64,000 nt of DNA. Origin: Mesorhizobium sp. Pch-S. GTDB taxonomy: Bacteria; Pseudomonadota; Alphaproteobacteria; Rhizobiales; Rhizobiaceae. Shown piece after piece: positions 46,269-55,177 of this stretch; within the stretch, counting starts at the first letter, position 1, and each line of letters starts with the position of its first letter. The notes beneath the pieces are model-generated. The model saw nothing but the letters and a program-made list of their open reading frames with translations, did no database searches and was not told where the DNA came from. The DNA lies in the NCBI RefSeq assembly GCF_004136315.1, contig NZ_CP029562.1:2609501-2673500 (forward strand), read 5' to 3'. Both the position numbers and the translations under genes were made by a program.

Positions 46269-46709
46269 ATGGGTGCGGCGCTGGCCACGGCTGGCTATTC
46301 CGGTACGCCGCTGGCGGCGAAGCTGGGCCTGAAGGACGGCATGCATGCCGCCTTCCTGGCTTTGCCGGAGCAGTTGGTGCGGCTCGGCGAAGCAGTGCGT
46401 TTTGCCACGGTGAAGCATTTCGCCGCCTGGGCAGACATCGAGGCCGATGCAGGCTGCGATGTGGTGCATGCCTTCACCAGGCAACGCGACGAGGTCGAGA
46501 ATTCACTCGCCCGGCTGCAGGCCGCGATCAAACGTGACGGCATGATCTGGGTGTCGTGGCCGAAAAAGGCATCCAAGGTGACGACCGATGTGACCGAAGG
46601 CGTGATACGCGCCGAAGCGCTCAAGCTCGATCTGGTCGACGTCAAGGTCGCGGCAATCGATGAAATCTGGTCCGGGCTGAAGCTCGTCATCCGAAAGGAC
46701 CGCAGGTAA
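46269..46709 (+). CDS. DUF3052 domain-containing protein between sdhA and sdhB
   Basis: A 146-residue soluble protein of the DUF3052 family: [32 protein letters not shown] and the C-terminal [17 protein letters not shown] are family-typical. The function is unknown; Streptomyces homologues are reported to influence antibiotic regulators, but that gives no clue here. It starts two bases after sdhA and its stop overlaps the sdhB ATG (TAATG), so it must be translated with complex II. Confidence 0.85.
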   Translation: MGAALATAGYSGTPLAAKLGLKDGMHAAFLALPEQLVRLGEAVRFATVKHFAAWADIEADAGCDVVHAFTRQRDEVENSLARLQAAIKRDGMIWVSWPKKASKVTTDVTEGVIRAEALKLDLVDVKVAAIDEIWSGLKLVIRKDRR

Positions 46710-47488
46710 TGGTCGAACTCGCACTCCCCAAGAATTCGCAGGTCAAGCCGGGCAAGACCTGGCCGAAGCCGGAAGGCGCGACGAACCTGCGTGAATACCG
46801 CATCTACCGGTGGTCGCCGGACGATGACGAGAACCCGCGCATCGACACCTATTTCGTCGACATGGACGATTGCGGACCGATGGTCCTCGACGCGCTGCTC
46901 TACATCAAGAACAGGATCGATCCGACGCTGACGCTGCGCCGCTCCTGCCGCGAAGGCATCTGCGGCTCTTGCGCCATGAACATCGACGGCTCCAACACGC
47001 TGGCCTGCACCAAGGGCTGCGACGACATCTCCGGCGCCGTGAAGGTCTATCCGCTGCCGCACATGCCAGTGGTGAAGGACCTGGTTCCCGATCTCACCAA
47101 TTTCTACGCCCAGCACCGCTCGATCGAGCCCTGGCTGAAGACGGTTTCGCCGGAGCCGGCCAAGGAATGGCTGCAGAGCCATGAGGATCGCCAGAAGCTC
47201 GACGGCCTCTACGAGTGCATCCTGTGCGCCTGCTGCTCGACCTCGTGCCCAAGCTATTGGTGGAACGGTGATCGCTATCTCGGCCCGGCCACGCTGCTGC
47301 AGGCTTATCGCTGGCTGATCGATTCCAGAGACGAAGCGACGGGTGAGCGCCTCGACAATCTCGAGGATCCGTTCCGGCTCTACCGCTGCCACACCATCAT
47401 GAACTGTGCGCAGACCTGTCCCAAGGGTTTGAACCCGGCCAAGGCGATCGCCGAAATCAAGAAGATGATGGTGGAGCGCCGCGTCTGA
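46709..47488 (+). CDS. sdhB: Succinate dehydrogenase iron-sulfur subunit SdhB
   Basis: A 259-residue protein with all three cluster motifs: [2Fe-2S] CREGICGSC, [4Fe-4S] [11 protein letters not shown] and [3Fe-4S] [14 protein letters not shown]. It passes electrons from FAD in SdhA to ubiquinone at SdhCD. ATG at 46709 overlaps the DUF3052 stop. Last gene of sdhC-sdhD-sdhA-DUF3052-sdhB. YceH starts 13 bases later and may be read through. Confidence 0.96.
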   Translation: MVELALPKNSQVKPGKTWPKPEGATNLREYRIYRWSPDDDENPRIDTYFVDMDDCGPMVLDALLYIKNRIDPTLTLRRSCREGICGSCAMNIDGSNTLACTKGCDDISGAVKVYPLPHMPVVKDLVPDLTNFYAQHRSIEPWLKTVSPEPAKEWLQSHEDRQKLDGLYECILCACCSTSCPSYWWNGDRYLGPATLLQAYRWLIDSRDEATGERLDNLEDPFRLYRCHTIMNCAQTCPKGLNPAKAIAEIKKMMVERRV

Positions 47489-47501
47489 GGCGACAGCTCA
47501 T

Positions 47502-48143
47502 ATGACCGCAGAAGATCTCCCCCATCTCACTCCCGCCGAAGCGCGCGTCCTCGGTTGCCTGATCGAGAAGAAAGAGCTTACCCCCGACGTCTACCCGATG
47601 ACGTCGAATGCACTGGTGGCCGCGGCCAACCAGAAGACCTCGCGCGATCCGGTGATGGCGCTGGAAATGGTCGAGATCATGCGGACGCTCGGCACGCTCC
47701 AGGCCAAGGGCCTTGTGCGTCAGCAATTCGCGTCGCGTGTCGAACGCTACGAACATCTGATGGCACAGAAGTTTTCGCTGACCCGCAATCAGAGCGCGCT
47801 GATAGGCCTGCTTCTGCTGCGCGGACCGCAGACGGTTTACGAGCTGCAGGCGCGCGCCGAGCGCATGGCCAGTTTCGCGGATGCCGATGCCGTGCGTGGC
47901 GAACTCGACATGCTGATCGGCCGCAGGCCGCCCCTGGTCAAGGAAATCGGGCGAGCGCCCGGCCAGCGCGAGGATCGTTTCGCGCACCTGCTTTCCGGTG
48001 ATGTCGAGGTCAGTGCGGTGGTCGCGACCAGTCGCGCGCCGAGCGTCGCGACGTCAGCCGCATCGGAACTCGAGGAGCGCATCCGGCTTCTGGAAGAGGA
48101 AGTGGCGGCCCTCAAGGCCCGGCTCGATGCCGTGGGCGCATAG
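47502..48143 (+). CDS. YceH family protein (UPF0502, DUF480)
   Basis: A 213-residue protein of two winged-helix domains: LTPAEARVLGCLIEKKELTPDVYPMT at residues 9-34 is the UPF0502 signature, and LTRNQSALIGLLLLRGPQTVYELQ follows. A coiled-coil-like C-terminus (EERIRLLEEEVAALKARLD) may mediate pairing. E. coli YceH is tied to biofilm and membrane phenotypes; biochemical role unknown. It lies 13 bases after sdhB and two bases before the flavoprotein gene. Confidence 0.9.
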   Translation: MTAEDLPHLTPAEARVLGCLIEKKELTPDVYPMTSNALVAAANQKTSRDPVMALEMVEIMRTLGTLQAKGLVRQQFASRVERYEHLMAQKFSLTRNQSALIGLLLLRGPQTVYELQARAERMASFADADAVRGELDMLIGRRPPLVKEIGRAPGQREDRFAHLLSGDVEVSAVVATSRAPSVATSAASELEERIRLLEEEVAALKARLDAVGA

Positions 48144-48145
48144 GC

Positions 48146-49252
48146 GTGGCCGAACCACAGGCCAACGCTTCGACAAACGTCAGCTTCAAGGTCGATATCG
48201 TCGTTATCGGCGCAGGGCAGGCAGGCCTTTCCTCGGCCTATCATCTCGGCAAGCTGGGCCTGGCGGTCGGTCGGCAGTTCCTTGTGCTGGACAGCAACCC
48301 AACGCCCGGTGGTGCCTGGCAGCATCGCTGGCCCTCGCTGACGCTCAGCACTATCAACCGGGTGCATGATCTGCCCGGCATGCAGTTCTCGGAGGCCGTC
48401 GACACCGGCGACGGAGCGGTCAAGGCATCGGTCGCCGTGCCGGAATATTTCGCCAGCTACGAGCGCAGGTTCAATCTGCCGGTCTACCGGCCGGTCACGG
48501 TCAAAGTCGTCTGCGATCGCTCCGGGCGATTGCGGATCGAGACGAGCCGCGAGACGTTTTCGGCGCGCGGCATCATCAACGCCACGGGGACCTGGGAAAA
48601 CCCGGTCATTCCGGCCTATGCCGGCGCAGACCTGTTCCGGGGCCGGCAACTCCACAGCCACGACTATCGCGGCGCGGAGGAGTTCGCGGGAAAACATGTG
48701 ATCGTGGTTGGCGGCGGCATTTCGGCGTTGCAGCATCTCGACGAAATTTCGCAGGTGACCAGCACGACCTGGGTTACCCGCCACGAACCGCAATTCCGGG
48801 AGCAGCCTTTCACGCCGGAAGATGGGCGCGCCGCGGTGGCCGCAGTCGAAGACAGGGTTCGACGTGGCCTGGTTCCCGGATCGGTGGTTTCCGTCACGGG
48901 CATTTCGCTGACGCCGGCCCTGCGCGCTGCCCGGGATCGCGGGGCGCTGAAGCGCCTGCCGATGTTCAGCGAGATCACCAGCGACGGCGTTCGCTGGCCC
49001 GACGGCTCCGTGCAGCCGGCCGACGTCATTCTCTGGGCGACGGGTTTCCTCAGCGCGCTCGATCATCTCGCGCCGCTGCAGCTGCGCGAAGACAATGGTG
49101 GGATCGTCATGGGTGGCCGGCTGGCGACGCGGGTTGAAAAGGATCCGCGCATCCATCTGGTCGGCTACGGTCCCTCGGCTTCCACCATTGGCGCCAATCG
49201 TGCCGGAGGTGCGGCGGCCCGCGAACTGGCCAGCCATCTTGGATTGATCTGA
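48146..49252 (+). CDS. FAD-dependent NAD(P)/flavoprotein monooxygenase-like protein
   Basis: A 368-residue two-dinucleotide-binding flavoprotein. FAD motif VIGAGQAGLS (about 20-29), the NAD(P) motif VVGGGISAL (about 188-196), and the LWATGF motif near 295-300 are features of class B flavin monooxygenases and CzcO-like proteins. Substrate unknown. GTG start at 48146 comes two bases after yceH; the long interval ends before an MFS exporter gene. Confidence 0.88.
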   Translation: MAEPQANASTNVSFKVDIVVIGAGQAGLSSAYHLGKLGLAVGRQFLVLDSNPTPGGAWQHRWPSLTLSTINRVHDLPGMQFSEAVDTGDGAVKASVAVPEYFASYERRFNLPVYRPVTVKVVCDRSGRLRIETSRETFSARGIINATGTWENPVIPAYAGADLFRGRQLHSHDYRGAEEFAGKHVIVVGGGISALQHLDEISQVTSTTWVTRHEPQFREQPFTPEDGRAAVAAVEDRVRRGLVPGSVVSVTGISLTPALRAARDRGALKRLPMFSEITSDGVRWPDGSVQPADVILWATGFLSALDHLAPLQLREDNGGIVMGGRLATRVEKDPRIHLVGYGPSASTIGANRAGGAAARELASHLGLI

Positions 49253-49410
49253 ACAGCCGGCATCTCCACGGAACGTCACGGTTTCGATGGCGAGATGTGT
49301 CAGCAACGATTTGTCGTGCTCTTGAACCGGCTATCGGCGGTTCCTCTATTAGGGATCTGGCAAATACACGCTGCGCCGGCATCCTCGCCGTCGTCGGGAT
49401 GGAGGGGTAA

Positions 49411-50964
49411 ATGCCGAACCAGAAAGCGACACGCCGCGAATGGATCGGGCTGGTGGCACTCGCGCTGCCCTGCCTGCTCTACACGATGGACTTGACGGTG
49501 CTCAATCTCGCGGTGCCGCACCTTGTCGCCGACCTGAAGCCGAGCGCCGTGCAACTGCTCTGGATCGTCGACATCTATGGCTTCCTGATCGCCGGCTCGC
49601 TGATCACCATGGGCACGCTGGGCGACCGTATCGGCCGCCGCAAGGTCCTGCTGGCGGGTGCCGTTCTTTTTGGTGTCGCTTCCGTGATCGCCGCGTTTTC
49701 GACCTCGGCCGAGATGCTGATTGCGGCGCGGGCACTGCTCGGTATCGCCGGGGCGACCTTGGCGCCGTCGACGCTTTCGCTGATACGCAACATGTTCCAT
49801 GATGCCGGCGAACGCACCTTTGCCATCTCGATATGGGCGACCAGCTACTCGGTGGGTGCCGCCATCGGTCCGCTGCTTGGTGGTGCGCTGCTCGAGTATT
49901 TCTGGTGGGGTTCGGTGTTCCTGCTGGCCGTTCCGGTCATGGTGTTGCTCTTGATCGTCGGGCCGATCCTGCTGCCCGAATACCGCGACCCCGGCGCGGG
50001 CAGGCTCGACGTCGCCAGCGCGGCGCTTTCGCTGGTGGCGGTGCTGGCCATGGTCTATGGGCTGAAGCAGATCGCCTCGGATGGTGTCGCCTGGCTGCCG
50101 ATCGCAGCGATCCTGGCAGGCCTCGCCATCGGTGCAGCTTTCGTGGTGCGGCAGCGCCGCCTTGCCGATCCTCTGCTTGATCTCAGCCTGTTTCGCTCGC
50201 GTCCGTTCAGCGCTGCGCTGATCGTCAATGTCGTGGCTTGTTTTGTGGCTTTCGGATCTTTCGTCTTCACCGCCCAATATCTACAGCTGGTGATCGGGTT
50301 GTCGCCGCTGGAGGCGGGTCTGTGGACACTGCCGTCGTCCGTCGGATTCGTCGTTTCGTCCATGATGAGCTCATGGGTCGTTGCGCGCATTCCGGCGCCG
50401 CGCGTCATTGCGGTTGGCCTTGTTCTCGCGGCGCTTGCCTTCCTGTTGCTTACCCAGGTCGGCAACGGTCATCCGCTGACAATGGTGGTCGCATCAACCA
50501 TCGTCATGTCGCTGGGACTTGGTCTCGTCTTTACGCTGACCACCGATCTGATCGTGGGCGCGGCACCGCCTGAACGTGCGGGTGCCGCCGGTGCGCTTTC
50601 GGAAACCGGTGCGGAATTCGGTGGTGTGCTGGGCATTGCCGTGCTCGGCAGCATCGGCATGGCGATCTATCGCGGGGCGATGGTGGGTGGAATACCGGCC
50701 GGTGTGCCGGAGGAGGCTGCGGAGACAGCGCGCGATACGCTGGGCGGCGCGGTTGCGATTGCACCGCAGCTGCCAAGCGGGCTCGCCGATGCGTTGCTGG
50801 CCGTGGCTCGCAGCGCCTTTACCAGCAGCTTCGAGGTGACCGCGACGATCTCGACGGTGCTGACCGTTGTCGCGGCCGTCGTGATGCTGTTGATGTTCCG
50901 CAAGGATGGCCCGACCAGGCCATCCGATGAGCCGCAACCGGCCGCCTTGCAGAAGGCCGCGTAG
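49411..50964 (+). CDS. MFS transporter, DHA2 (QacA/SmvA-like) drug exporter family
   Basis: A 517-residue transporter with 14 helices. Motif D1-type LYTMDLTVLNLAVPHL in helix 1, motif A GTLGDRIGRRKVLL, motif B-type LIAARALLGIAGATLAPSTL and motif C-like SYSVGAAIGPLLGGALLEYFWW assign it to the proton-coupled DHA2 drug exporters, near SmvA. Likely substrates are cationic dyes or quaternary compounds. GGAGGGG precedes the ATG. No local regulator. Confidence 0.9.
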   Translation: MPNQKATRREWIGLVALALPCLLYTMDLTVLNLAVPHLVADLKPSAVQLLWIVDIYGFLIAGSLITMGTLGDRIGRRKVLLAGAVLFGVASVIAAFSTSAEMLIAARALLGIAGATLAPSTLSLIRNMFHDAGERTFAISIWATSYSVGAAIGPLLGGALLEYFWWGSVFLLAVPVMVLLLIVGPILLPEYRDPGAGRLDVASAALSLVAVLAMVYGLKQIASDGVAWLPIAAILAGLAIGAAFVVRQRRLADPLLDLSLFRSRPFSAALIVNVVACFVAFGSFVFTAQYLQLVIGLSPLEAGLWTLPSSVGFVVSSMMSSWVVARIPAPRVIAVGLVLAALAFLLLTQVGNGHPLTMVVASTIVMSLGLGLVFTLTTDLIVGAAPPERAGAAGALSETGAEFGGVLGIAVLGSIGMAIYRGAMVGGIPAGVPEEAAETARDTLGGAVAIAPQLPSGLADALLAVARSAFTSSFEVTATISTVLTVVAAVVMLLMFRKDGPTRPSDEPQPAALQKAA

Positions 50965-50967
50965 CTT

Positions 50968-51060
50968 AGAGCGGAACGCGATTACGTTGAATCGTCATCC
51001 CGCTCTCTGTTGGAGCATGATCCCGAAAACCGGTTCCCACTTTTCGGGATCATGCCCTAG
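50968..51060. repeat. Second intergenic repeat family (CCGGTTCCCACTT type)
   Basis: Starts TTAGAGCGGAACGCGATTACG and ends GAGCATGATCCCGAAAACC / GGTTCCCACTTTTCGGGATCATG with inverted CATGATCCCGAAAA arms. This sequence type recurs between genes in many Rhizobiales (recollection, not searched). A faint relative lies at about 62193-62229. It may double as a terminator for the MFS gene. Confidence 0.7.
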
Positions 51061-51083
51061 GAAAGCAACGCGGCCTGTGGCGT

Positions 51084-51509
51084 TCAGGCGAGCTTGGCGT
51101 CGAGACCAACCTTGATGGCGCCAAGGGCGCGCGAAACCGGGCATTCCGCCTTGGCCTTGGTGGCCAGTTCCTGGAATTTGGCATCGTCGATGCCGGGAAC
51201 GTCGGCAACCAGCGTGATGTTGCTCTCGGTGATGCCGGTGCCGGGGATGAGCTTTACCGCTGCCGTCGCCTCCAGCTTTGCGGCGGGTGTGCCGTTTTCG
51301 GCCAGGAAATGCGAAAGCTGCATGGCGTAGCAGCCGGCATGGGCAGCGGCGATCAGCTCTTCCGGGTTGGTACCGGATTTGCCGCTTTCGTCTTCGAAGC
51401 GCATCTTGAACGAATAGGGTGTGCCCTTGAGTGCGCCGCTCTGGGTGTCGATCGTGCCGCCACCTTCCTTCAGATTGCCTTTCCAGACGGCTGTTGCGGT
51501 GCGATCCAT
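51084..51509 (-). CDS. OsmC family peroxiredoxin-like protein
   Basis: A 141-residue OsmC/Ohr protein. The redox pair is C60 in AAAHAGCYAM and C123 in AECPVSRAL, with the family Glu E51 in NPEELIAAAHA. OsmC enzymes reduce organic hydroperoxides with dihydrolipoyl proteins. Members of this subgroup (DRTATAVWKGNLKEGGGTI) are the OsmC proper type. Single gene, with the MFS exporter convergent on it. Confidence 0.92.
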   Translation of the reverse strand: MDRTATAVWKGNLKEGGGTIDTQSGALKGTPYSFKMRFEDESGKSGTNPEELIAAAHAGCYAMQLSHFLAENGTPAAKLEATAAVKLIPGTGITESNITLVADVPGIDDAKFQELATKAKAECPVSRALGAIKVGLDAKLA

Positions 51510-51579
51510 GGTCTTTCTCCTGCAGGATTGAAGGGGGAACTATAGCGCCGCAACCTGACAAGACCACAACATCCTTCTC

Positions 51580-51681
51580 CAGAGCGTTTCCGTTTTTTAC
51601 GGAAACGCGGAAACGCTCCAAGTTTGTTTCGCCGCATTTCTGCAACGCCAAGTGATTCCACCTGGCGACAAAATGCTCTGG
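51580..51681 (+). repeat. Partial composite palindromic repeat (copy 5)
   Basis: Part A is intact with arms GAGCGTTTCCG (51582-51592) and CGGAAACGCTC (51608-51618); part B is replaced by diverged sequence ending AAATGCTCTGG. It lies in the 268-bp divergent region between osmC and the YciI gene. Confidence 0.7.
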
Positions 51682-51777
51682 TGTCGAGAATCGTTGCGCC
51701 GGAATGTCGGTTCTGCACGGACTGGGCCGTCCTGCGGTCGGCGCCATGGCGGCGCACGCCACAAGGGGAAGTGAACG

Positions 51778-52134
51778 ATGAAATATCTGTGCCTGGTCTA
51801 CCATGAGGAAACGGCACTGCGGGCGCTGTCCGCTACAGATGCCAGAAAACTCGACGCCGACTCACTCGCTTACGACAGGCTGCTGGAAAACAGTGGCCAT
51901 CTGCTCGCGGCCGAGGCGCTGCAGCCGGTGAAGACGGCAAAGGTGGTCCGCAAACGCAAGGGCAAGGTGCTGGTCACCGACGGTCCGTTCGCCGAAACCA
52001 AGGAGCAACTGCTCGGCTTTATCCTGATCGAAGCGGAAAATCTCGAAGAGGCGCTCGCGCTCGCCGCCGAAATCCCGTTGGCGGAAATGGGCACGATCGA
52101 GGTGCGGGCGATGTATCACATCCCCCAGCCGTAA
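51778..52134 (+). CDS. YciI family protein (DGPF domain)
   Basis: A 118-residue YciI-like protein with the DGPFAETKEQLLGF motif at residues 68-81, the DGPF family mark, in the ferredoxin-like fold. Homologues are often found with ECF sigma factors; none is nearby. Role unknown. GGGAAGTGAACG precedes the ATG. It converges on the YbaK gene, 12 bp apart. Confidence 0.88.
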   Translation: MKYLCLVYHEETALRALSATDARKLDADSLAYDRLLENSGHLLAAEALQPVKTAKVVRKRKGKVLVTDGPFAETKEQLLGFILIEAENLEEALALAAEIPLAEMGTIEVRAMYHIPQP

Positions 52135-52146
52135 GGCGACAAACCG

Positions 52147-52629
52147 TCAATCCTGCACTGCAGGCGCCGGCGCCTGACAGACATCGACCCACTCGGCATT
52201 GACGAGCGTCGCCATGCGTGTCGGGTCAAGCCGTACGGCGGCATTGGTGGCGCCAGCCGCAGGCACCACCTCGGCGAACGCCTTCAGCGAGATGTCGCAA
52301 TAGACCGGCAATGGAGCGGGCAGGCCGAAAGGACATACGCCGCCGATCGGATGGCTGGTCAGGGCCACGACTTCCTCGGCTTCGAGCATGCGCGCCTTGC
52401 CACCGAAACGGTCCTTGAACTTGCGGTTGTCGAGCCGCGTGGTGCCGGCTGCAACCACCAGCATCGCCGTGTCGCCAACCCGAAGGCAGATTGTCTTGGC
52501 AATCTGGTCAGGCGCCACACCATGCGCCTCGGCAGCAAGCGCCACCGTTGCCGAGCTTGCTTCGGTAACGATGACATGAATGTCGGGGGCTTGGGCTGCG
52601 AAGAAGGCACGGACGGATTCGAGGCTCAT
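52147..52629 (-). CDS. YbaK/EbsC family aminoacyl-tRNA deacylase
   Basis: A 160-residue protein of the prolyl-tRNA editing-like superfamily (YbaK). Conserved are the Lys in QIAKTICLRVGD, TSHPIGGVCPFGLP, the Gly-rich loop and KAFAEVVPAAGATNAAVRLDP. Relatives hydrolyse misacylated tRNA such as Cys-tRNAPro; specificity is unknown. Length and fold are normal. Single gene. Confidence 0.88.
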   Translation of the reverse strand: MSLESVRAFFAAQAPDIHVIVTEASSATVALAAEAHGVAPDQIAKTICLRVGDTAMLVVAAGTTRLDNRKFKDRFGGKARMLEAEEVVALTSHPIGGVCPFGLPAPLPVYCDISLKAFAEVVPAAGATNAAVRLDPTRMATLVNAEWVDVCQAPAPAVQD

Positions 52630-52721
52630 ATCCGGACCATAAGGGTGGCTTGCAGGGCAGGCAACCAGCCTGGTTGCCGGTTCAGGCGATCAGTCCGCAG
52701 ATGCATTGGTCCTGAGGATGA

Positions 52722-53975
52722 CTAGATCGCCTCTCCCTTCAGCAGGCGGGGCGTGCCATTCGCCAGGCCTGACGCCTGCCGGATGAAGAAATCCTTCAGC
52801 CGGGGCATCCGCTCGACCAGGCCGAGGCCAATATCGCGGACTGCGCGCAACGGCGCGATGTCGTTGGAGAATAGCCGGTTCAGCACATCGGTTGTGACAC
52901 CCATCTGCATGGTGTCGAAACGACGCCATTGCTGGTAGCGCTCGAGCACGTCGAGCGCGCCGATGTCCTGGCCAAGCCGATCTGCCTCGACGATCACCTC
53001 GGCGAGGGCTGCAACATCCTTGAAGCCGAGGTTGAGCCCCTGTCCGGCGATCGGGTGGATACCGTGAGCGGCATCGCCTGCCAGGGCCAGGCGCGGCGCC
53101 ACGAAAGCACGGGCAAGCGTAAGCCCGAGCGGCCAGGCGCGGGGTTTGTCCATTGCACGGATTTCGCCGAGCTTCAGGCCGAAACGCTGTTCCAGCTCCA
53201 TCTCGAAGACAAGGTCGTCGCCACCGACAAGCTTGTCTGCATCCTCGGTGCGTTCCACCCAGACAATGGAAGAGCGATTGGTGCCGTCCTTGTCCGGCTT
53301 CAGCGGCAAGGTGGCGAAAGGTCCCGCCGGGAGGAAATGTTCCTCGGCGCGGCCGTTGTGCGGCCGTTCATGCGCCACGGTGCAGACGATGCCGGACTGG
53401 CCGTATTCCCATCGCACCGTCTTGATGCCGGCCATGTCGCGCAGCCTCGAATTGACGCCATCGGCCGCAACCAGCAAGCGCGTATTGAGGGTGGCGCCGT
53501 CGGCCAGATGAACGGTCAGGCCAGTGGTGCCGGTGTCGAAGGATTGCACGGCGACGCCTTCGATCAGGTCGATGCCCAGGCGCTCGCCCTGGCGGCGCAG
53601 CGCACCGTTGAGGTCACGGTTGGCGACCATATGGGCGAACGGTTCGCCGGGCGCGATTTCACCATCGAAGGTCAGGAAGGTCGGCCGTACCGGATCCGCG
53701 GTGCGCGAATCGGTGATGATCATCTCGGTGATGGCCTGTGCCTGTGGAGCAAGCTCGGTCCAGACGCCGAGCTGGTCGAGCATGCGGCATGCGGCGGCGG
53801 CAATGGCGGAGGCACGGCCGTCCTTCTGCCATACGCCGGCCGGAGCGGCATCGACGACGGCGATGCGCAGACTGGGGCGTGCCTGCTTGAGCGACACGGC
53901 GGCGGCGAGACCGACATAGCCGGCGCCGGCAACCAGCACGTCGAGCCGTGTGTTTTCCCCCGATCTTGCCGCCAT
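52722..53975 (-). CDS. Ubiquinone biosynthesis FAD-dependent hydroxylase (UbiH/UbiF/UbiL family)
   Basis: A 417-residue flavoprotein hydroxylase. GAGYVGLA at residues 17-24 binds FAD; ADGVNSRLR is the DG motif, and GDAAHGIHPIAGQGLNLG the second FAD motif. These enzymes put oxygen on the ubiquinone ring; several with different positions exist in alphaproteobacteria (UbiL, UbiM, UbiH, UbiF) and sequence by eye does not decide which. The ATG at 53975 follows AAAGGTGG. Divergent from tesB. Confidence 0.88.
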   Translation of the reverse strand: MAARSGENTRLDVLVAGAGYVGLAAAVSLKQARPSLRIAVVDAAPAGVWQKDGRASAIAAAACRMLDQLGVWTELAPQAQAITEMIITDSRTADPVRPTFLTFDGEIAPGEPFAHMVANRDLNGALRRQGERLGIDLIEGVAVQSFDTGTTGLTVHLADGATLNTRLLVAADGVNSRLRDMAGIKTVRWEYGQSGIVCTVAHERPHNGRAEEHFLPAGPFATLPLKPDKDGTNRSSIVWVERTEDADKLVGGDDLVFEMELEQRFGLKLGEIRAMDKPRAWPLGLTLARAFVAPRLALAGDAAHGIHPIAGQGLNLGFKDVAALAEVIVEADRLGQDIGALDVLERYQQWRRFDTMQMGVTTDVLNRLFSNDIAPLRAVRDIGLGLVERMPRLKDFFIRQASGLANGTPRLLKGEAI

Positions 53976-54081
53976 TCCAGCCACCTTTCTCGCCCGGTCG
54001 TTCCAGGCGATACCCGTATTATGCCTTGACTGCCCGCCGCTGCTGTCCGAAACCGCGCCGACAATTGCGAGGAACGGACGC

Positions 54082-54957
54082 ATGACGCAAGCCATGAACG
54101 AACTTCTTGGCATTCTCGACCTGGAGAAGCTGGAAGACAACCTGTTCCGAGGTCGCAGCCCCCAGACCGACTGGCAGCGCGTCTTCGGCGGCCAGACGAT
54201 CGCGCAGGCGCTGGTGGCTGCGCAGCGTACGGTCGAGCCGGATCGGCATGTGCATTCGCTGCATGGCTATTTCATGCGGCCGGGCGACACGAAGCTGCCG
54301 ATCATCTATGAGGTCGACCGCATTCGCGACGGCTCGTCCTTTACCACGCGGCGTGTGGTGGCGGTTCAGCACGGCCAGGCCATCTTTTCGCTGGAGGCTT
54401 CCTTCCAGCTGGACGAAGGCGGGCTCGAACACCAGATTCCGATGCCCCGCGATGTTCCGGAACCCGACACGCTGATGACGCAGCGCGACCTGCTGGAGAA
54501 ATTCGGCGAGGCCGTGCCGGAAGGGATCAAGCGCTACTGGCAGCGCGAGCGTCCGATCGAGATGCGGCCGATCATGCTCAAGCACTACACCAGCCGCGAA
54601 CGGCTGGAGCCGGAGCAGAACATCTGGATCCGAACAACGGGTCCGGTGCCGGACGATCGTGCGCTGCAGGCCGCGGTGCTGGCCTATCTGTCGGACATGA
54701 CGCTGCTCGATACCTCGACCTTTGCGCACGGCCGGGCGATCTTCGATCGTGATATCCAGGCAGCCAGCCTGGATCACTCGATGTGGTTCCACCGCAGCCA
54801 TCCGATCGACGACTGGATCCTCTACACGCAGGACAGCCCATCGACGCAGGGCGCCCGCGGCTTCACGCGCGGTTCGCTGTTTGCCCGCGATGGCACCCTG
54901 ATAGCGTCTGTCGCGCAGGAAGGGTTGATCCGCCTGAAGCGGTCGCCTGCGGAATAG
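54082..54957 (+). CDS. tesB: Acyl-CoA thioesterase II TesB
   Basis: A 291-residue double-hotdog thioesterase. N-terminal QRVFGGQTIAQALVAAQRTV and SLHGYFMRPGD are typical, as is the C-terminal SLDHSMWFHRSHPIDDWILY with the catalytic Asp region and GARGFTRGSLFARDG. It hydrolyses medium- and long-chain acyl-CoA. The ATG at 54082 follows GAGGAACGG. Confidence 0.93.
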   Translation: MTQAMNELLGILDLEKLEDNLFRGRSPQTDWQRVFGGQTIAQALVAAQRTVEPDRHVHSLHGYFMRPGDTKLPIIYEVDRIRDGSSFTTRRVVAVQHGQAIFSLEASFQLDEGGLEHQIPMPRDVPEPDTLMTQRDLLEKFGEAVPEGIKRYWQRERPIEMRPIMLKHYTSRERLEPEQNIWIRTTGPVPDDRALQAAVLAYLSDMTLLDTSTFAHGRAIFDRDIQAASLDHSMWFHRSHPIDDWILYTQDSPSTQGARGFTRGSLFARDGTLIASVAQEGLIRLKRSPAE

Positions 54958-54989
54958 GCAATATTTCTTTTTTGCCTATAAAATAGGCA
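54954..54989. promoter_or_regulatory. Three-part ATAGGCA/TGCCTAT array between tesB and glnK
   Basis: ATAGGCA (54954-54960, including the tesB stop), TGCCTAT (54973-54979) and ATAGGCA (54983-54989). The middle copy can pair with either outer copy, giving two mutually exclusive hairpins; a T6 run precedes the middle one. Terminator or operator. Confidence 0.4.
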
Positions 54990-55075
54990 TCGCGTAAGCG
55001 TGCATTGTGCGTCGATCTCGGTCGAAGCATGCGCATTTCCTTTTTTATCAAAGGCTTAAGCGTCCGTTTCGCCAT

Positions 55076-55092
55076 TTGGCACGGAGCTTGAA
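55076..55092 (+). promoter_or_regulatory. Sigma54-like promoter upstream of glnK
   Basis: TTGGCAC (55076-55082), five bases, TTGAA (55088-55092): matches the -24 box and part of the -12 box (consensus TTGCA), 86 bp before the glnK start. NtrC/RpoN control of glnK-amtB is standard in rhizobia, so the match is plausible although the -12 C is absent. Confidence 0.55.
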
Positions 55093-55177
55093 TTGCCGTG
55101 GGCACTCGCCGGCCCATGTCGAGGCCGGTGATGTCGCGTGGAACGCGGGGACCGCAACGAACAAAGGGCGAAACCTG

